Of a DNA stretch of 64,000 bases, positions 8,690-18,013 are shown in pieces. How positions within the stretch are numbered: position 1 is the stretch's first letter; each line of letters starts with the position of its first letter. Both the position numbers and the translations under genes were made by a program. The stretch comes from Mesonia hippocampi (GTDB taxonomy: Bacteria; Bacteroidota; Bacteroidia; Flavobacteriales; Flavobacteriaceae), in contig NZ_JACIFO010000004.1 of NCBI RefSeq assembly GCF_014197445.1, positions 124,001 to 188,000 on the forward strand. The letters run 5' to 3'. The notes below the pieces were generated by a model. The model did no database searches and was not told the DNA's origin. It worked only from the letters and a program-made list of their open reading frames with translations.

Positions 8690-9277
8690 ATGAAAGGTTT
8701 ACTTAGTTTGGTTTTATTTTTTTGTTTTTCTACAATAATTGCACAAGACGAAAAAACTTATGGTTTCGCTAAAGGTTCGCAATTTATTTCTGGAGCTGTA
8801 GGTTATAAAAGCAGCTCTAAGCCTGATAACTCCACCTTAAAAACTTTCACCTTTCAGCCTCGCTACGCATACTTTGTAAATGATTTTATTGCTATTGGAT
8901 TAAGTGCAGGAATTGGTACAGAAACCTATAAAAACACCACAGGAAATAAAATAACCGATAACAACTCCTATTCCATTGATGCTTTTGGAAGGTACTACCT
9001 ACTTCCTGGAAATAAATTTTCTGTTTTTGCCGAACTTGGTTTAGGCTACGGGCATTTAAAAAACCATATCAACAATAGCTCTTCTAATGGTATAAACGCT
9101 CACTTCTCTCCTGGATTAAGTTATTTTATCGCGCGTAATTTTGCCTTAGAAGCCAGTATTGGGCTACTTAGCTACGACCGTATTAACGCTAGCTACAATG
9201 AAAGCACTAAAGAAGAGGATTTCCAAATAGGTATAGATTTTGGCAACATTAACTTAGGACTTTTATTTACTTTCTAA
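8690..9277 (+). CDS. Outer-membrane beta-barrel protein, paralogue of the neighbouring barrel
   Basis: A 195-residue secreted barrel protein with signal peptide MKGLLSLVLFFCFSTIIAQ, then TYGFAKGSQFISGAVGYKSSS, which mirrors the N-terminus of the divergent paralogue, and a final strand INLGLLFTF. Strands such as PRYAYFVNDFIAIGLSAGIG and FGRYYLLPGNKFSVFAELGLGYG support an 8-strand OMP_b-brl fold. Function unknown. The start was moved to 8690 because the upstream TTG lies in the promoter. It ends 3 nt before xerD, so the two are probably cotranscribed. Confidence 0.82.
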   Translation: MKGLLSLVLFFCFSTIIAQDEKTYGFAKGSQFISGAVGYKSSSKPDNSTLKTFTFQPRYAYFVNDFIAIGLSAGIGTETYKNTTGNKITDNNSYSIDAFGRYYLLPGNKFSVFAELGLGYGHLKNHINNSSSNGINAHFSPGLSYFIARNFALEASIGLLSYDRINASYNESTKEEDFQIGIDFGNINLGLLFTF

Positions 9278-9280
9278 CCT

Positions 9281-10177
9281 ATGAAATGGGGCGAAGCACT
9301 TAAGGCATATCAGCATTACCTTAAACTAGAGCGAGGTCTTGCGCAAAACAGCATTATTAATTACAGTTATGATATTCAGAAATTAATAGATTATATCGGC
9401 ACCTATAAGCTTGAGGTTTCTCCTTTAACTATCAGCTCGTTAGATTTACAAACTTTTATTCAGCATATTGGAAAAAGTTATGAAAGTCGTTCACAAGCAA
9501 GAATCTTATCTGGATTAAAAGGCTTCTTTGCTTTTTTACGACTGCAAAATTACCGAGAGGATAACCCCTTAACACCTATCGAAACGCCAAAACAAGAGCG
9601 AAAATTACCCGATACGCTTTCTGTTTCTGAAATAGATAAACTTATAAATCAAATAGATTTAAGCCATCCACAAGGCGAACGCAATCGTGCTATTATAGAA
9701 ACATTGTATGGTTGCGGCTTACGCGTATCTGAACTTATTAATTTAAAACTATCAGATTTATTTTTTGAAGAAGGCTTTATAAAAGTAACAGGTAAAGGAA
9801 GTAAACAACGCTTAATTCCTATAAACAATCTTACCGTTAAGTATATTAATATTTATAAGCAAAGAGAACGGAATCTAATCAAGATTCAGCCTAAACACGA
9901 AGATTTCCTATTCTTAAACCGTAGAGGAAAGCAGCTTACTCGAGCTATGATTTTTACCATTACTAAAACCTTAGCCGAAAAAGCCCAATTAAACAAAAAC
10001 ATTAGCCCGCATACATTTCGGCACTCATTTGCTACGCACCTATTAGAAAACGGAGCAAACTTAAGGGTTATACAGCAAATGCTAGGGCATGAAAGCATTA
10101 CCACTACCGAAATTTATATGCATTTAGACAGAACACACTTAAAAGAGGTAGTTGAAAACTTCCATCCTAGAAGGTAA
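9281..10177 (+). CDS. xerD: Tyrosine recombinase XerD
   Basis: A 298-residue site-specific recombinase with an N-terminal SAM-like core-binding domain (residues about 5-85) and a C-terminal catalytic domain. The catalytic residues are visible: Arg in YGCGLRVSELINL, Lys in TGKGSKQRLIPI, His-Arg in SPHTFRHSFATHLL, His in MLGHESITTTEIY and the nucleophile Tyr in IYMHLD. Length and motifs match chromosomal XerD, which with its partner resolves chromosome dimers at dif. It is the only intact tyrosine recombinase in the window and lies 3 nt downstream of a barrel gene. Confidence 0.93.
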   Translation: MKWGEALKAYQHYLKLERGLAQNSIINYSYDIQKLIDYIGTYKLEVSPLTISSLDLQTFIQHIGKSYESRSQARILSGLKGFFAFLRLQNYREDNPLTPIETPKQERKLPDTLSVSEIDKLINQIDLSHPQGERNRAIIETLYGCGLRVSELINLKLSDLFFEEGFIKVTGKGSKQRLIPINNLTVKYINIYKQRERNLIKIQPKHEDFLFLNRRGKQLTRAMIFTITKTLAEKAQLNKNISPHTFRHSFATHLLENGANLRVIQQMLGHESITTTEIYMHLDRTHLKEVVENFHPRR

Positions 10178-10210
10178 AAGAGCCATGTTTTTTCAAACAC
10201 AGCTCTTTTC
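10176..10210 (+). terminator. Terminator after xerD
   Basis: An 8-bp lower stem (AAAAGAGC with GCTCTTTT) with an imperfect upper stem and a T-rich tail. It overlaps the last bases of the xerD stop codon. Confidence 0.75.
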
Positions 10211-10229
10211 TTTTATATAGTATTATCAA

Positions 10230-11681
10230 TTACTTTTCTGGAGAATTTTTAAGCACTTCTAATAAAAAGTTCCAAAACTTTTGCATTGAAGAAATACTTG
10301 CACGTTCATCAGGCGAATGTGCACCTAGAATAGTTGGTCCAAAAGAAATCATATCCATTTTAGGGTAATGGCTTCCTATAATTCCACACTCTAATCCTGC
10401 ATGACAAGCAGCTACATTAGCTTGCTCTCCATTAATTTTTGTGTATAAACTGTCTAAGACTTTTAAAATCTCAGAATCTGCATTTGGCGCCCAACCTGGA
10501 TACTCTCCAGAAAACGCTACTGTAAATCCGCCTAATTCATAAACCGAACGCTGTGCATTAGCAAAATCCCACTTATTTGTCTCTACCGAAGAACGTGTAA
10601 GGCACGAAATTTTTATATTTCCTTCTTTTACAATTACACGTGCAATATTATTAGAGGTTTCTACCAAGCCTTTTACTTCTGGGCTCATGCGGTAAACACC
10701 GTTTGGTGCAGCATAAAGCGTTTTTAATAACACTAATGTATCTTCAGCTGTAAGTGTTTCTTTTGGTAGGTTTACTTCAGTTACTACTACTTCCAAATCA
10801 GCTTCAAGAAGTTTATATTCGGCTTTTATAGCTAAGGCTTCTTTTTCTATTACTGCACCAAAATTGTTGTTTTTTGTAGTAATTATAGCATTGCTTTCAC
10901 GTGGAATCGCGTTGCGTAGGCCTCCGCCATCTATTTCAGAAATACAAAATGCTTCTTCTTGGTAAGCTGTATATAAAACCCTATTTATAAGCTTATTGGC
11001 ATTACCAAGTCCTTTGATAATATCCATCCCAGAGTGTCCTCCTTTTAATCCTTTTACGGTAACTTTATAAGCTTTACTCCCGTTTTCTACGGCAACAGGT
11101 GTATAGGTTTTTGTTGCTGTAATATCTACTCCTCCTGCACAACCAATACCTATTTCATCATCCTCTTCTGTATCTAAGTTTAACAGAATTTCTCCTTCTA
11201 AGATAGATTCGTCTAGATTTTTGGCTCCAGTCATCCCTGTTTCTTCATCTATGGTAAATAAAGCTTCTATTGCAGGATGCTCGATAGTTTCACTCTGTAG
11301 AATAGCCATAATGGTTGCTACACCTAGTCCGTTATCTGCTCCAAGTGTAGTCCCTTTAGCCCTAACCCAGTCACCATCTACATACATTTCTATACCTTGG
11401 GTTGCAAAATCAAAATTGGTATCATTATTTTTTTGATGAACCATATCTAAATGCGATTGCAGCACAAGCGTTGTTTTATTTTCGTAACCTTTTGTAGCAG
11501 GTTTCTTGATTACAACATTTCCTACAGCATCGGTTAAGGTTTCTAGACCTAGTTTTTTTCCGAACTCTTGCATAAAAGCAATTACTTTTTCTTCTTTTTT
11601 TGAAGGACGAGGAACAGCATTTAAATCGGCAAAATTATTCCAAACCTCTTTTGGAGCTAAATTTCTTATTTCTGTATTCAT
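10230..11681 (-). CDS. pepD: Aminoacyl-histidine dipeptidase (M20 family)
   Basis: A 483-residue cytoplasmic metallopeptidase of the PepD type that cleaves Xaa-His dipeptides such as carnosine. Zinc-site motifs are visible: LQSHLDMVHQ (His and Asp), GTTLGADNGLG (bridging Asp), FTIDEETGMTG (Glu-Glu) and the late CHAGLECGIIG. The dimerisation-domain segment GGHSGMDI is also present. The length equals that of E. coli PepD. It starts at an ATG at 11681 behind a consensus -7 box and stands alone between convergent and divergent neighbours. Confidence 0.94.
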   Translation of the reverse strand: MNTEIRNLAPKEVWNNFADLNAVPRPSKKEEKVIAFMQEFGKKLGLETLTDAVGNVVIKKPATKGYENKTTLVLQSHLDMVHQKNNDTNFDFATQGIEMYVDGDWVRAKGTTLGADNGLGVATIMAILQSETIEHPAIEALFTIDEETGMTGAKNLDESILEGEILLNLDTEEDDEIGIGCAGGVDITATKTYTPVAVENGSKAYKVTVKGLKGGHSGMDIIKGLGNANKLINRVLYTAYQEEAFCISEIDGGGLRNAIPRESNAIITTKNNNFGAVIEKEALAIKAEYKLLEADLEVVVTEVNLPKETLTAEDTLVLLKTLYAAPNGVYRMSPEVKGLVETSNNIARVIVKEGNIKISCLTRSSVETNKWDFANAQRSVYELGGFTVAFSGEYPGWAPNADSEILKVLDSLYTKINGEQANVAACHAGLECGIIGSHYPKMDMISFGPTILGAHSPDERASISSMQKFWNFLLEVLKNSPEK

Positions 11682-11711
11682 ATTTTTTATTTTATACGCT
11701 TATTGGTTTTA

Positions 11712-11719
11712 CAAAGGTA
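11712..11719 (-). promoter_or_regulatory. -7 box of pepD
   Basis: The minus strand reads TACCTTTG, an exact TAnnTTTG, 30 nt before the pepD ATG. Confidence 0.55.
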
Positions 11720-11862
11720 CCGATTATCTTTAGAAATAAGAATTTGCTTAGACTTCTCTTAGGTTATAAATTTGTTTTCCTGTTTTTTAACTATTTATTT
11801 TTAATCACTCAATCTGTATAGCTATCAAAAAATGCTTATTTTGGCAATATGTATTTTTAATC

Positions 11863-12939
11863 ATGAAGAGAAAAGCCTCAATTTTTTGGGTGGTATTTTT
11901 ACCTGTTCAACTATTTATTTTACATCTTTTACAGCGTTTCCCTTCCCAGGTAGAATTGCTGTATAGCGAAGGTTTATACCCTAAAATTGCCTTGTTATCT
12001 CGAACTTTATTAGGCTGGATTCCTTTTTCGGTCGGAGATATTTTATATATACTTGCTATTTCATGCATCGCCAGGTGGGTGTTTATAGTTTTTAAATCTC
12101 GATTTAAAAAAGCAACTTCTCGGCTTATCCAGCTTTTAGCCACTTTTTCTATTGGCTATTTTTTATTCCATGTACTGTGGGGCTTTAATTATTATCGAGA
12201 ACCTTTACATAAAAAGTTAAATATCGGCACAGATTACAATACAGAAGAGCTTATTCAACTCACGCACCAGCTTGTATTAAATACAAACCGTTTACAAATA
12301 GAAATTGCTAAAAACGATTCGACTAAGGTTGATTTTAATTATAGTTTAAATGAAATTTATAAAAAATCTGCTCTTGCTTATCAACAACTAGAAATTGATT
12401 TCCCAAACTTTACCTACCCTAAAAAAAGCGTTAAAAACTCATTGCTTTCTACCCCTTTAACCTATATGGGTTTTAATGGGTATTTAAACCCTTTTACCAA
12501 CGAAGCACAAATAAACACAAAAATTCCTCTCTTTAAATTACCGAGTACCACCACACATGAAATTGCGCACCAACTAGGAATTGCTAAAGAAAGTGAAGCT
12601 AATTTTTTAGCCTGCTTAACAACCATGCAACACACCGATATAAGGTTTAGGTATGCAGGTAATGCCTTTGCCTTGCAGTATTGCTTAGGCGAACTTTATG
12701 CTCGTGATAAATGTAGTTTTGAAAACCTAGTAGCTCAACTTCATCCTGGAGTTAAAAAAAATTATCAAGAAGTGAGTGTCTTTTGGGAAACACATCAAAA
12801 TATGTTAGAACCATTTTTTAAATTATTTTACGATAATTTTCTTAAAACAAATAACCAACCACAAGGTATAAAAAGCTACAATTATGTAGTTGCATTATTG
12901 GTAAATTACGCCCATAAAAACCCTAAGCATTTTTCTTAA
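11863..12939 (+). CDS. DUF3810 membrane protein with a HExxH motif
   Basis: A 358-residue protein with three hydrophobic segments near the front (residues about 8-25, 45-70 and 85-110), then a soluble part containing HEIAHQLGIAKESEAN (residues about 229-244). This HExxH plus downstream Glu is the zinc signature of gluzincin-type proteases. It matches the DUF3810 family of Bacteroidetes. The motif suggests a membrane-anchored metallopeptidase, but no activity is known to me for this family. A Cys-containing segment (LACLTTMQHTD) follows. It stands 33 nt upstream of the RNA methyltransferase gene, which has its own -7 box. Confidence 0.85.
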   Translation: MKRKASIFWVVFLPVQLFILHLLQRFPSQVELLYSEGLYPKIALLSRTLLGWIPFSVGDILYILAISCIARWVFIVFKSRFKKATSRLIQLLATFSIGYFLFHVLWGFNYYREPLHKKLNIGTDYNTEELIQLTHQLVLNTNRLQIEIAKNDSTKVDFNYSLNEIYKKSALAYQQLEIDFPNFTYPKKSVKNSLLSTPLTYMGFNGYLNPFTNEAQINTKIPLFKLPSTTTHEIAHQLGIAKESEANFLACLTTMQHTDIRFRYAGNAFALQYCLGELYARDKCSFENLVAQLHPGVKKNYQEVSVFWETHQNMLEPFFKLFYDNFLKTNNQPQGIKSYNYVVALLVNYAHKNPKHFS

Positions 12940-12945
12940 TTTACG

Positions 12946-12953
12946 TAAGTTTG
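12946..12953 (+). promoter_or_regulatory. -7 box of the RNA methyltransferase gene
   Basis: TAAGTTTG is an exact TAnnTTTG. An apparent TTG start at 12951 lies inside it, so the ATG at 12972 is the likely start. Confidence 0.5.
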
Positions 12954-12971
12954 CCCTATAAATCATACAAG

Positions 12972-13760
12972 ATGAAAAGCATTAGTAGCCTTCATAATAA
13001 AAACATTAAACAACTATTACAATTACAAGAAAAATCTAGAACCCGACGTAAGGAAGGGCTTTTTGTTGTAGAAGGCTTACGCGAAATTAATTTAGCCATT
13101 GCCGCAGGATATATGTTTACAGAAATTTATACTTGCCCCGAAGTATTTTCGGCAGAACATATACCTCATATTAACACAGGCAACGCAACCTTAATTAACA
13201 TTAGCCAAGAGGTTTATCAAAAAATTGCATACCGAAATAGCACCGAAGGTATAATAGGTATCGCTAAAAACAAACCCCATTTACTCTCAGCAATAGAGCT
13301 TCCAGAAAACCCGTTAATTCTTATCGCAGAAGCCCCAGAAAAACCTGGAAACATAGGTGCTTTACTACGTACAGCAGATGCCGCAAATGTAGATGCTTTT
13401 TTTATTGCCAATCCTAGAACAGATTTATACAACCCTAACATTATACGCTCTAGTGTTGGCTGTGTATTTACCAACAATATAGCCATGGCTAGCAGTGCAG
13501 AAATTATTGCTTTTTTAAAAGAAAAAAACATCAACATATACACCGCCATCTTACAAAAAGCCAAAAATTACACCAGCCAAAACTATAAAGAAGCTTCGGC
13601 TATTGTTGTAGGAACAGAAGCAGACGGATTGACAGATGAATGGCGAACCGCTGCAACACAAAACATAAAAATACCTATGGAAGGTAAAATAGATTCGATG
13701 AACGTATCGGTCGCTGCCGGAATTTTAATCTTTGAAGCCAAACGCCAACGCAATAATTAA
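12972..13760 (+). CDS. TrmH/SpoU-family RNA 2'-O-methyltransferase
   Basis: A 262-residue SPOUT-fold methyltransferase. An N-terminal substrate-binding segment (RTRRKEGLFVVEGLREI, residues about 22-38) precedes the catalytic domain with motif 1 (EKPGNIGALLRTADAANVDAF, containing the conserved Asn and Arg), motif 2 (VVGTEADGLTDEW) and motif 3 (IPMEGKIDSMNVSVAAGILIFE), which together form the knotted SAM site. Such enzymes methylate ribose in rRNA or tRNA; the exact target here cannot be told. Its stop overlaps the ATG of the M48 protease gene by one base. Confidence 0.9.
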   Translation: MKSISSLHNKNIKQLLQLQEKSRTRRKEGLFVVEGLREINLAIAAGYMFTEIYTCPEVFSAEHIPHINTGNATLINISQEVYQKIAYRNSTEGIIGIAKNKPHLLSAIELPENPLILIAEAPEKPGNIGALLRTADAANVDAFFIANPRTDLYNPNIIRSSVGCVFTNNIAMASSAEIIAFLKEKNINIYTAILQKAKNYTSQNYKEASAIVVGTEADGLTDEWRTAATQNIKIPMEGKIDSMNVSVAAGILIFEAKRQRNN

Positions 13761-15004
13761 TGCTATTACCTATGGATGCTAACCTTCTTTTCTATCTTCT
13801 TATCGGAATTATCATACTAAATTTCTGCGTAGATAGCTTTATTGATTTTTTAAATGCAAAACATTTTAACGACCCTATTCCTAAACCTCTAACCGATGTT
13901 TATGCTAAAGATGAATATTTAAAATCTCAAGAATATAAAAAGGTACGCTATAGATTTAGTCGTATTTCCACCATATTTAGCCTTGTGCTTACCTTGTTGT
14001 TTTTCATCTTAGATGGATTTGCCTTTGTAGATAATTTTGCACGCAGCTATACCGAAAATCCTATATGGATTTCCATTATTTTCTTCGGGATTATTATGCT
14101 CGGAAGCGATTTGCTTACAACGCCCTTTGCCTATTACAGCACATTTGTTATCGAAGAGAAGTATGGTTTTAATAAAACCAATCGGAAAACATTTTTCTTA
14201 GATAAATTAAAATCTTGGTTGCTTATGGCGCTACTTGGCGGAGCCATTTTAGCATTAATCACTTGGTTATATTATAAATTTCCCGATAATTTTTGGTGGT
14301 ACACATGGATTGTAATAAGTATTTTTTCTGTGTTTATAAATATGTTTTACACCACATTAATTGTTCCCATTTTTAATAAACAAACCGCATTAGCTCCAGG
14401 AGAGCTACGTAATAAAATTGAAGCTTATGCAAAAAAAGTAGGTTTTAAATTAAACCGTATTATGGTGATTGATGGCTCTAAACGAAGCACTAAAGCTAAT
14501 GCTTATTTTTCGGGGTTTGGGAGTACAAAACAAGTTACCTTATACGATACGCTGATAAATGATTTGACGGAAGATGAAATTATAGCCGTTCTAGCTCATG
14601 AAGTTGGGCACTACAAAAAGAAACATATTCTATATAACCTAGTGGCAGGAATTATGACTACAGGAATTACGCTTTATATATTTTCGCTACTTGCGGGAAA
14701 CCCTTTACTATCGGAAGCTTTACATATAGACATCCCTAGTTTTCATATCGGATTAATTACATTTGGGATTTTATACACCCCTATTTCTGAGGCTACAGGC
14801 TTATTAATGAATATCATAAGTAGAAAGTTTGAATACCAAGCCGATAATTATGCTAAAGAAACCTTTAATAGCACAGCCTTAATTAGTGGTTTAAAAAAAT
14901 TATCGCAAAAAAGCTTTAGCAACTTAACTCCACATTCGTGGTATGTTTTTATGCATTACTCCCACCCTACATTACTTCAGCGAATGCAAAATTTAAAAGC
15001 CTAG
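13760..15004 (+). CDS. M48 family membrane zinc protease (Ste24/CAAX protease-like)
   Basis: A 414-residue integral membrane protein with about seven hydrophobic segments and the zinc site HEVGHYKKKH (residues about 278-287) followed by the downstream Glu in KFEYQADNYA. This is the Ste24 / CAAX prenyl protease 1 arrangement, including an N-terminal family segment with KSxxYxKxRxRFxxI. Bacteria lack farnesylated CAAX proteins in general, so the role is probably membrane-protein quality control. The gene shares one base with the preceding stop (TAATG); a second ATG at 13772 is also possible. Convergent with the LolC/E-like gene. Confidence 0.9.
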   Translation: MLLPMDANLLFYLLIGIIILNFCVDSFIDFLNAKHFNDPIPKPLTDVYAKDEYLKSQEYKKVRYRFSRISTIFSLVLTLLFFILDGFAFVDNFARSYTENPIWISIIFFGIIMLGSDLLTTPFAYYSTFVIEEKYGFNKTNRKTFFLDKLKSWLLMALLGGAILALITWLYYKFPDNFWWYTWIVISIFSVFINMFYTTLIVPIFNKQTALAPGELRNKIEAYAKKVGFKLNRIMVIDGSKRSTKANAYFSGFGSTKQVTLYDTLINDLTEDEIIAVLAHEVGHYKKKHILYNLVAGIMTTGITLYIFSLLAGNPLLSEALHIDIPSFHIGLITFGILYTPISEATGLLMNIISRKFEYQADNYAKETFNSTALISGLKKLSQKSFSNLTPHSWYVFMHYSHPTLLQRMQNLKA

Positions 15005-15005
15005 G

Positions 15006-16247
15006 CTATTCAAAGCGCATGGCTCTAGACGGACTAATTTTAGTAACGACTACCGATGGAATTAAAAGCATTAATAAACACAACAGTAACGTGCCTATAT
15101 TGATTAAAATAATTATCCAAACATTGATAAATATTGGTACTTCTGCTACATAATAAGTTTCTTGCGGAAGCGGAATTATCTTAGTGTATTTCTGTACCAA
15201 CAATAAACCGATTCCTATTAGGTTTCCCCAGAACAAACCTTTTCCAATTAAGTAAGCTGCATTGTATAAAAATAGTTTACGTATGCTCCAGTCATTACTC
15301 CCTAAAGCTTTAAGAGTTCCTATCATTGGGGTTCGTTCTAAAATAAGCACTAACAAAGCCGTAACCATATTAATCCCAGAAACAAGTATGATAACTCCTA
15401 TAATTAAGATGATATTAAAATCAAACATCGATAACCATTCAAAAATAGAGGCATAGCTTTGTTTTATACTTGTAGCATCTAAAAACGAATCTATTGTTTG
15501 GTAAATTTCTCCTGTTACTTGATCGATTTCTGTAAAATCATTTACAAACACCTCAAAACTACCTACCTGGTTTTTATCCCACTTATTAAGACGTTGTATC
15601 TGAGCTAAATCACCCAAAATATAATTCTTATCAAATTCCTCAAAACCAGAATTATAAAAACCAACTACATCAAAAGCAATTAGCCTGGGTTTTCTTTGAG
15701 CATTATCCCCCATAAAATAGACCACAACTTGATCGTTAAGCTTAAAGTTTAATCGTGCCGCGGTATAGGTAGACAACATGATTTCTTTACTATACTTAAT
15801 GCTATCGTTAAAGTTTGGTAGCCGTCCCGAGACTAAATACTCTTCCATATAATCCCACCGATAATCCTCACCTACTCCTTTAAAAACAATTCCTTCAAAA
15901 TCATCTTCGGTACGAATTACGCCATATTTTTTTGCTACAGCTTGTATATGCGAAACCCCTGTAACACTTGTAAAACTTGGGTAGAAAGGTTGCGCTAGTA
16001 AAATAGGACGCTCTGAGGTATTGGAGTTATTATTATCTAAATGATGAATAACAATATGCCCATTAAATGCCGCTATTTTATCGCGTATTTTTTCTTGTAA
16101 CCCGATTCCTGTAGCTACCGCAATCAACATCATAACCACCCCTAAAGCAATAGCGGTAATGGCAATTTTTATAATTGGTGCCGATATACTACTTTTATAA
16201 TCTTTTGCACCAATAAGGCGCTTGGCTATAAACAGTTCAAATTTCAA
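15006..16247 (-). CDS. LolC/LolE-like ABC transporter permease (FtsX domain)
   Basis: A 413-residue inner-membrane permease with one N-terminal membrane helix (residues about 22-50), a large periplasmic domain and three C-terminal helices in an FtsX domain (residues about 275-410, with GTLKALGSNDWSIRKLFLYNAAYLIGKG). This is the layout of LolC/LolE, which release lipoproteins from the inner membrane to the LolA carrier using the LolD ATPase; no lolD lies next to it. The N-terminus FELFIAKRLIGAKDYKSSISAPIIKIAI is typical of the flavobacterial LolE-like protein. Its ATG lies only 5 nt from the divergent namZ-like start. Confidence 0.88.
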   Translation of the reverse strand: MKFELFIAKRLIGAKDYKSSISAPIIKIAITAIALGVVMMLIAVATGIGLQEKIRDKIAAFNGHIVIHHLDNNNSNTSERPILLAQPFYPSFTSVTGVSHIQAVAKKYGVIRTEDDFEGIVFKGVGEDYRWDYMEEYLVSGRLPNFNDSIKYSKEIMLSTYTAARLNFKLNDQVVVYFMGDNAQRKPRLIAFDVVGFYNSGFEEFDKNYILGDLAQIQRLNKWDKNQVGSFEVFVNDFTEIDQVTGEIYQTIDSFLDATSIKQSYASIFEWLSMFDFNIILIIGVIILVSGINMVTALLVLILERTPMIGTLKALGSNDWSIRKLFLYNAAYLIGKGLFWGNLIGIGLLLVQKYTKIIPLPQETYYVAEVPIFINVWIIILINIGTLLLCLLMLLIPSVVVTKISPSRAMRFE

Positions 16248-16252
16248 TCTAT

Positions 16253-17449
16253 ATGATGTTTTTCAGATTTTTCAAAAATACAGGTTTTCTCTTTCTTTTC
16301 AGCATGCTTTTTGGCATTAATACTTTTTTTGCGCAAAGCACTACCGATATAAAAATTGCTGCTAACCAAACGGAAAAATACCTCCCATTATTGCAAGATA
16401 AAAAAGTTGGTGTGGTAGCTAACCAAACTTCTATAATCTACAAAGAGAATAAAAAATACATTCATCTTGTAGATTCTTTACTTAATAGAGATATAGTCAT
16501 CCAAAAAGTATTCTCGCCAGAACATGGCTTTCGCGGAAATGCCGACGCTGGCGAACATGTTAAAAACGCACTTGATAAAAAAACAGGATTGCCAATTATT
16601 TCGCTCTACGGAAAAAACAAAAAACCAAATGCAGAACAACTTGCCGATATCGATATTATTTTATTCGATATCCAAGACGTTGGTGTACGTTTCTACACCT
16701 ATATTTCTACTTTACATTATGTAATGGAAGCTGCAGCAGAAGCCAACATTCCGGTTATTGTTTTAGACAGGCCAAACCCCAACGCGCATTATATAGATGG
16801 GCCTATTTTAGAAGAAGCACATAAAAGTTTTGTTGGGATGCATCCTGTCCCTATTGTTTATGGGATGACCATTGGTGAATATGCCTGCATGATAAATGAA
16901 GAAAAATGGCTTAAAAATAAAGTATCATGCCAACTATCTATTATTCCGTTAGAAAATTACACCCATCAAACAGCCTACGAGCTTCCTATTAAACCTTCTC
17001 CTAATTTACCTAACGCTAAAGCCATTAACCTATACCCGAGCTTATGCTTTTTTGAAGGCACTAATGTTAATGCCGGCAGAGGAACAACTAAACAATTTCA
17101 AGTATTTGGTTCGCCATGGCTCGCTAAAAACCATTTTGATTATCAATATACACCTCAACCTAATTTTGGTGCCAAAAATCCTAAAAACAAAGGGGAATTA
17201 TGCTATGGACGAAACCTCGAAAATACCAGTTATTTAAGTCATATCGAACTAAAATGGCTAATAGAAGCTTATCAAAACACAAAAAACAAAAACCTATTCT
17301 TTACTAATTTTTTCGAAAAACTGGCAGGGACATCAGCTTTACGTAAACAAATAGAAACCCATACAACAGCATCCGAGATTAGAAAATCCTGGCAAAAAGG
17401 CATTGATGATTTTAAAAAAACAAGAAGTAAGTATTTAATTTATAAGTAA
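16253..17449 (+). CDS. DUF1343 / NamZ-type exo-beta-N-acetylmuramidase
   Basis: A 398-residue secreted protein with a signal peptide (FLFLFSMLFGINTFFAQ) followed by the DUF1343 domain. Conserved blocks include GVVANQTSI, VFSPEHGFRGNADAGE, SLYGKNKKP, DIILFDIQDVGVRFYTYISTLHYVMEA, DRPNPN and GRGTTKQFQVFGSPW. Members of this family (glycoside hydrolase family 171) release N-acetylmuramic acid from the non-reducing end of peptidoglycan fragments, so a role in cell-wall recycling is likely. The first two codons are both ATG. The promoter must lie within the coding part of the divergent permease gene. Confidence 0.9.
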   Translation: MMFFRFFKNTGFLFLFSMLFGINTFFAQSTTDIKIAANQTEKYLPLLQDKKVGVVANQTSIIYKENKKYIHLVDSLLNRDIVIQKVFSPEHGFRGNADAGEHVKNALDKKTGLPIISLYGKNKKPNAEQLADIDIILFDIQDVGVRFYTYISTLHYVMEAAAEANIPVIVLDRPNPNAHYIDGPILEEAHKSFVGMHPVPIVYGMTIGEYACMINEEKWLKNKVSCQLSIIPLENYTHQTAYELPIKPSPNLPNAKAINLYPSLCFFEGTNVNAGRGTTKQFQVFGSPWLAKNHFDYQYTPQPNFGAKNPKNKGELCYGRNLENTSYLSHIELKWLIEAYQNTKNKNLFFTNFFEKLAGTSALRKQIETHTTASEIRKSWQKGIDDFKKTRSKYLIYK

Positions 17450-17493
17450 TAACGAAACCTTCTAATAATTTTAACATCTATTTGGAAATAAGT

Positions 17494-17985
17494 TTATTGC
17501 AATCGCTTCTTCATTTCTTCCACAATATTATAAGCTGCCGGGCAGATCTCTACATTCTTTATGGTTAGGTGAGAAATTTGTTGAAACTTCCTACGGTCTG
17601 TATGCGGAAATTCGGCACAAGCCTTTGGTCGCACATCATAAATCAAGCACATATTATCTTGCCCTAAAAACGTACACGGAAGCGATTGTAACACATAATC
17701 GTTATCCTCATCTATACGCAAATAAGTAGCTATAAAGTGCTGAGGTTTCATTTTTAAAAACTTTGCAATTCTTGTAACATCTTTATCGGTAAATAAAGGC
17801 CCTGTGGTTTTACAACAATTTGCACAACTTAGGCAATCGGTACGCTTAAATTCATCTTCATGCAATTCTTGCATTAAAACATCCAACTGCTTTGGCGGTT
17901 TATTTTTTAATTGCTTAAAAAACTTTTTGTTCTCCTTATTTTTATCTTTGGCAAGTTTAGGGAGTTGTTTTAAAAAATCTTCCAT
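17494..17985 (-). CDS. YkgJ-family cysteine-cluster protein
   Basis: A 163-residue soluble protein with the metal-binding cysteine signature DCLSCANCC (residues about 54-62) and later Cys residues in LPCTFLGQDNMCLIYDVRPKACAEFP. This is the YkgJ / UPF0153 zinc- or iron-cluster family. The N-terminal 45 residues are Lys-rich and helical. The biochemical role of the family is not established. A TATTTTTG box lies at 17990-17997 on the minus strand, only 4 nt before the ATG, so the message may be nearly leaderless or that box may be chance. Confidence 0.88.
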   Translation of the reverse strand: MEDFLKQLPKLAKDKNKENKKFFKQLKNKPPKQLDVLMQELHEDEFKRTDCLSCANCCKTTGPLFTDKDVTRIAKFLKMKPQHFIATYLRIDEDNDYVLQSLPCTFLGQDNMCLIYDVRPKACAEFPHTDRRKFQQISHLTIKNVEICPAAYNIVEEMKKRLQ

Positions 17986-18013
17986 GATGCAAAAATAATT
18001 ATAAAATAGGTTT

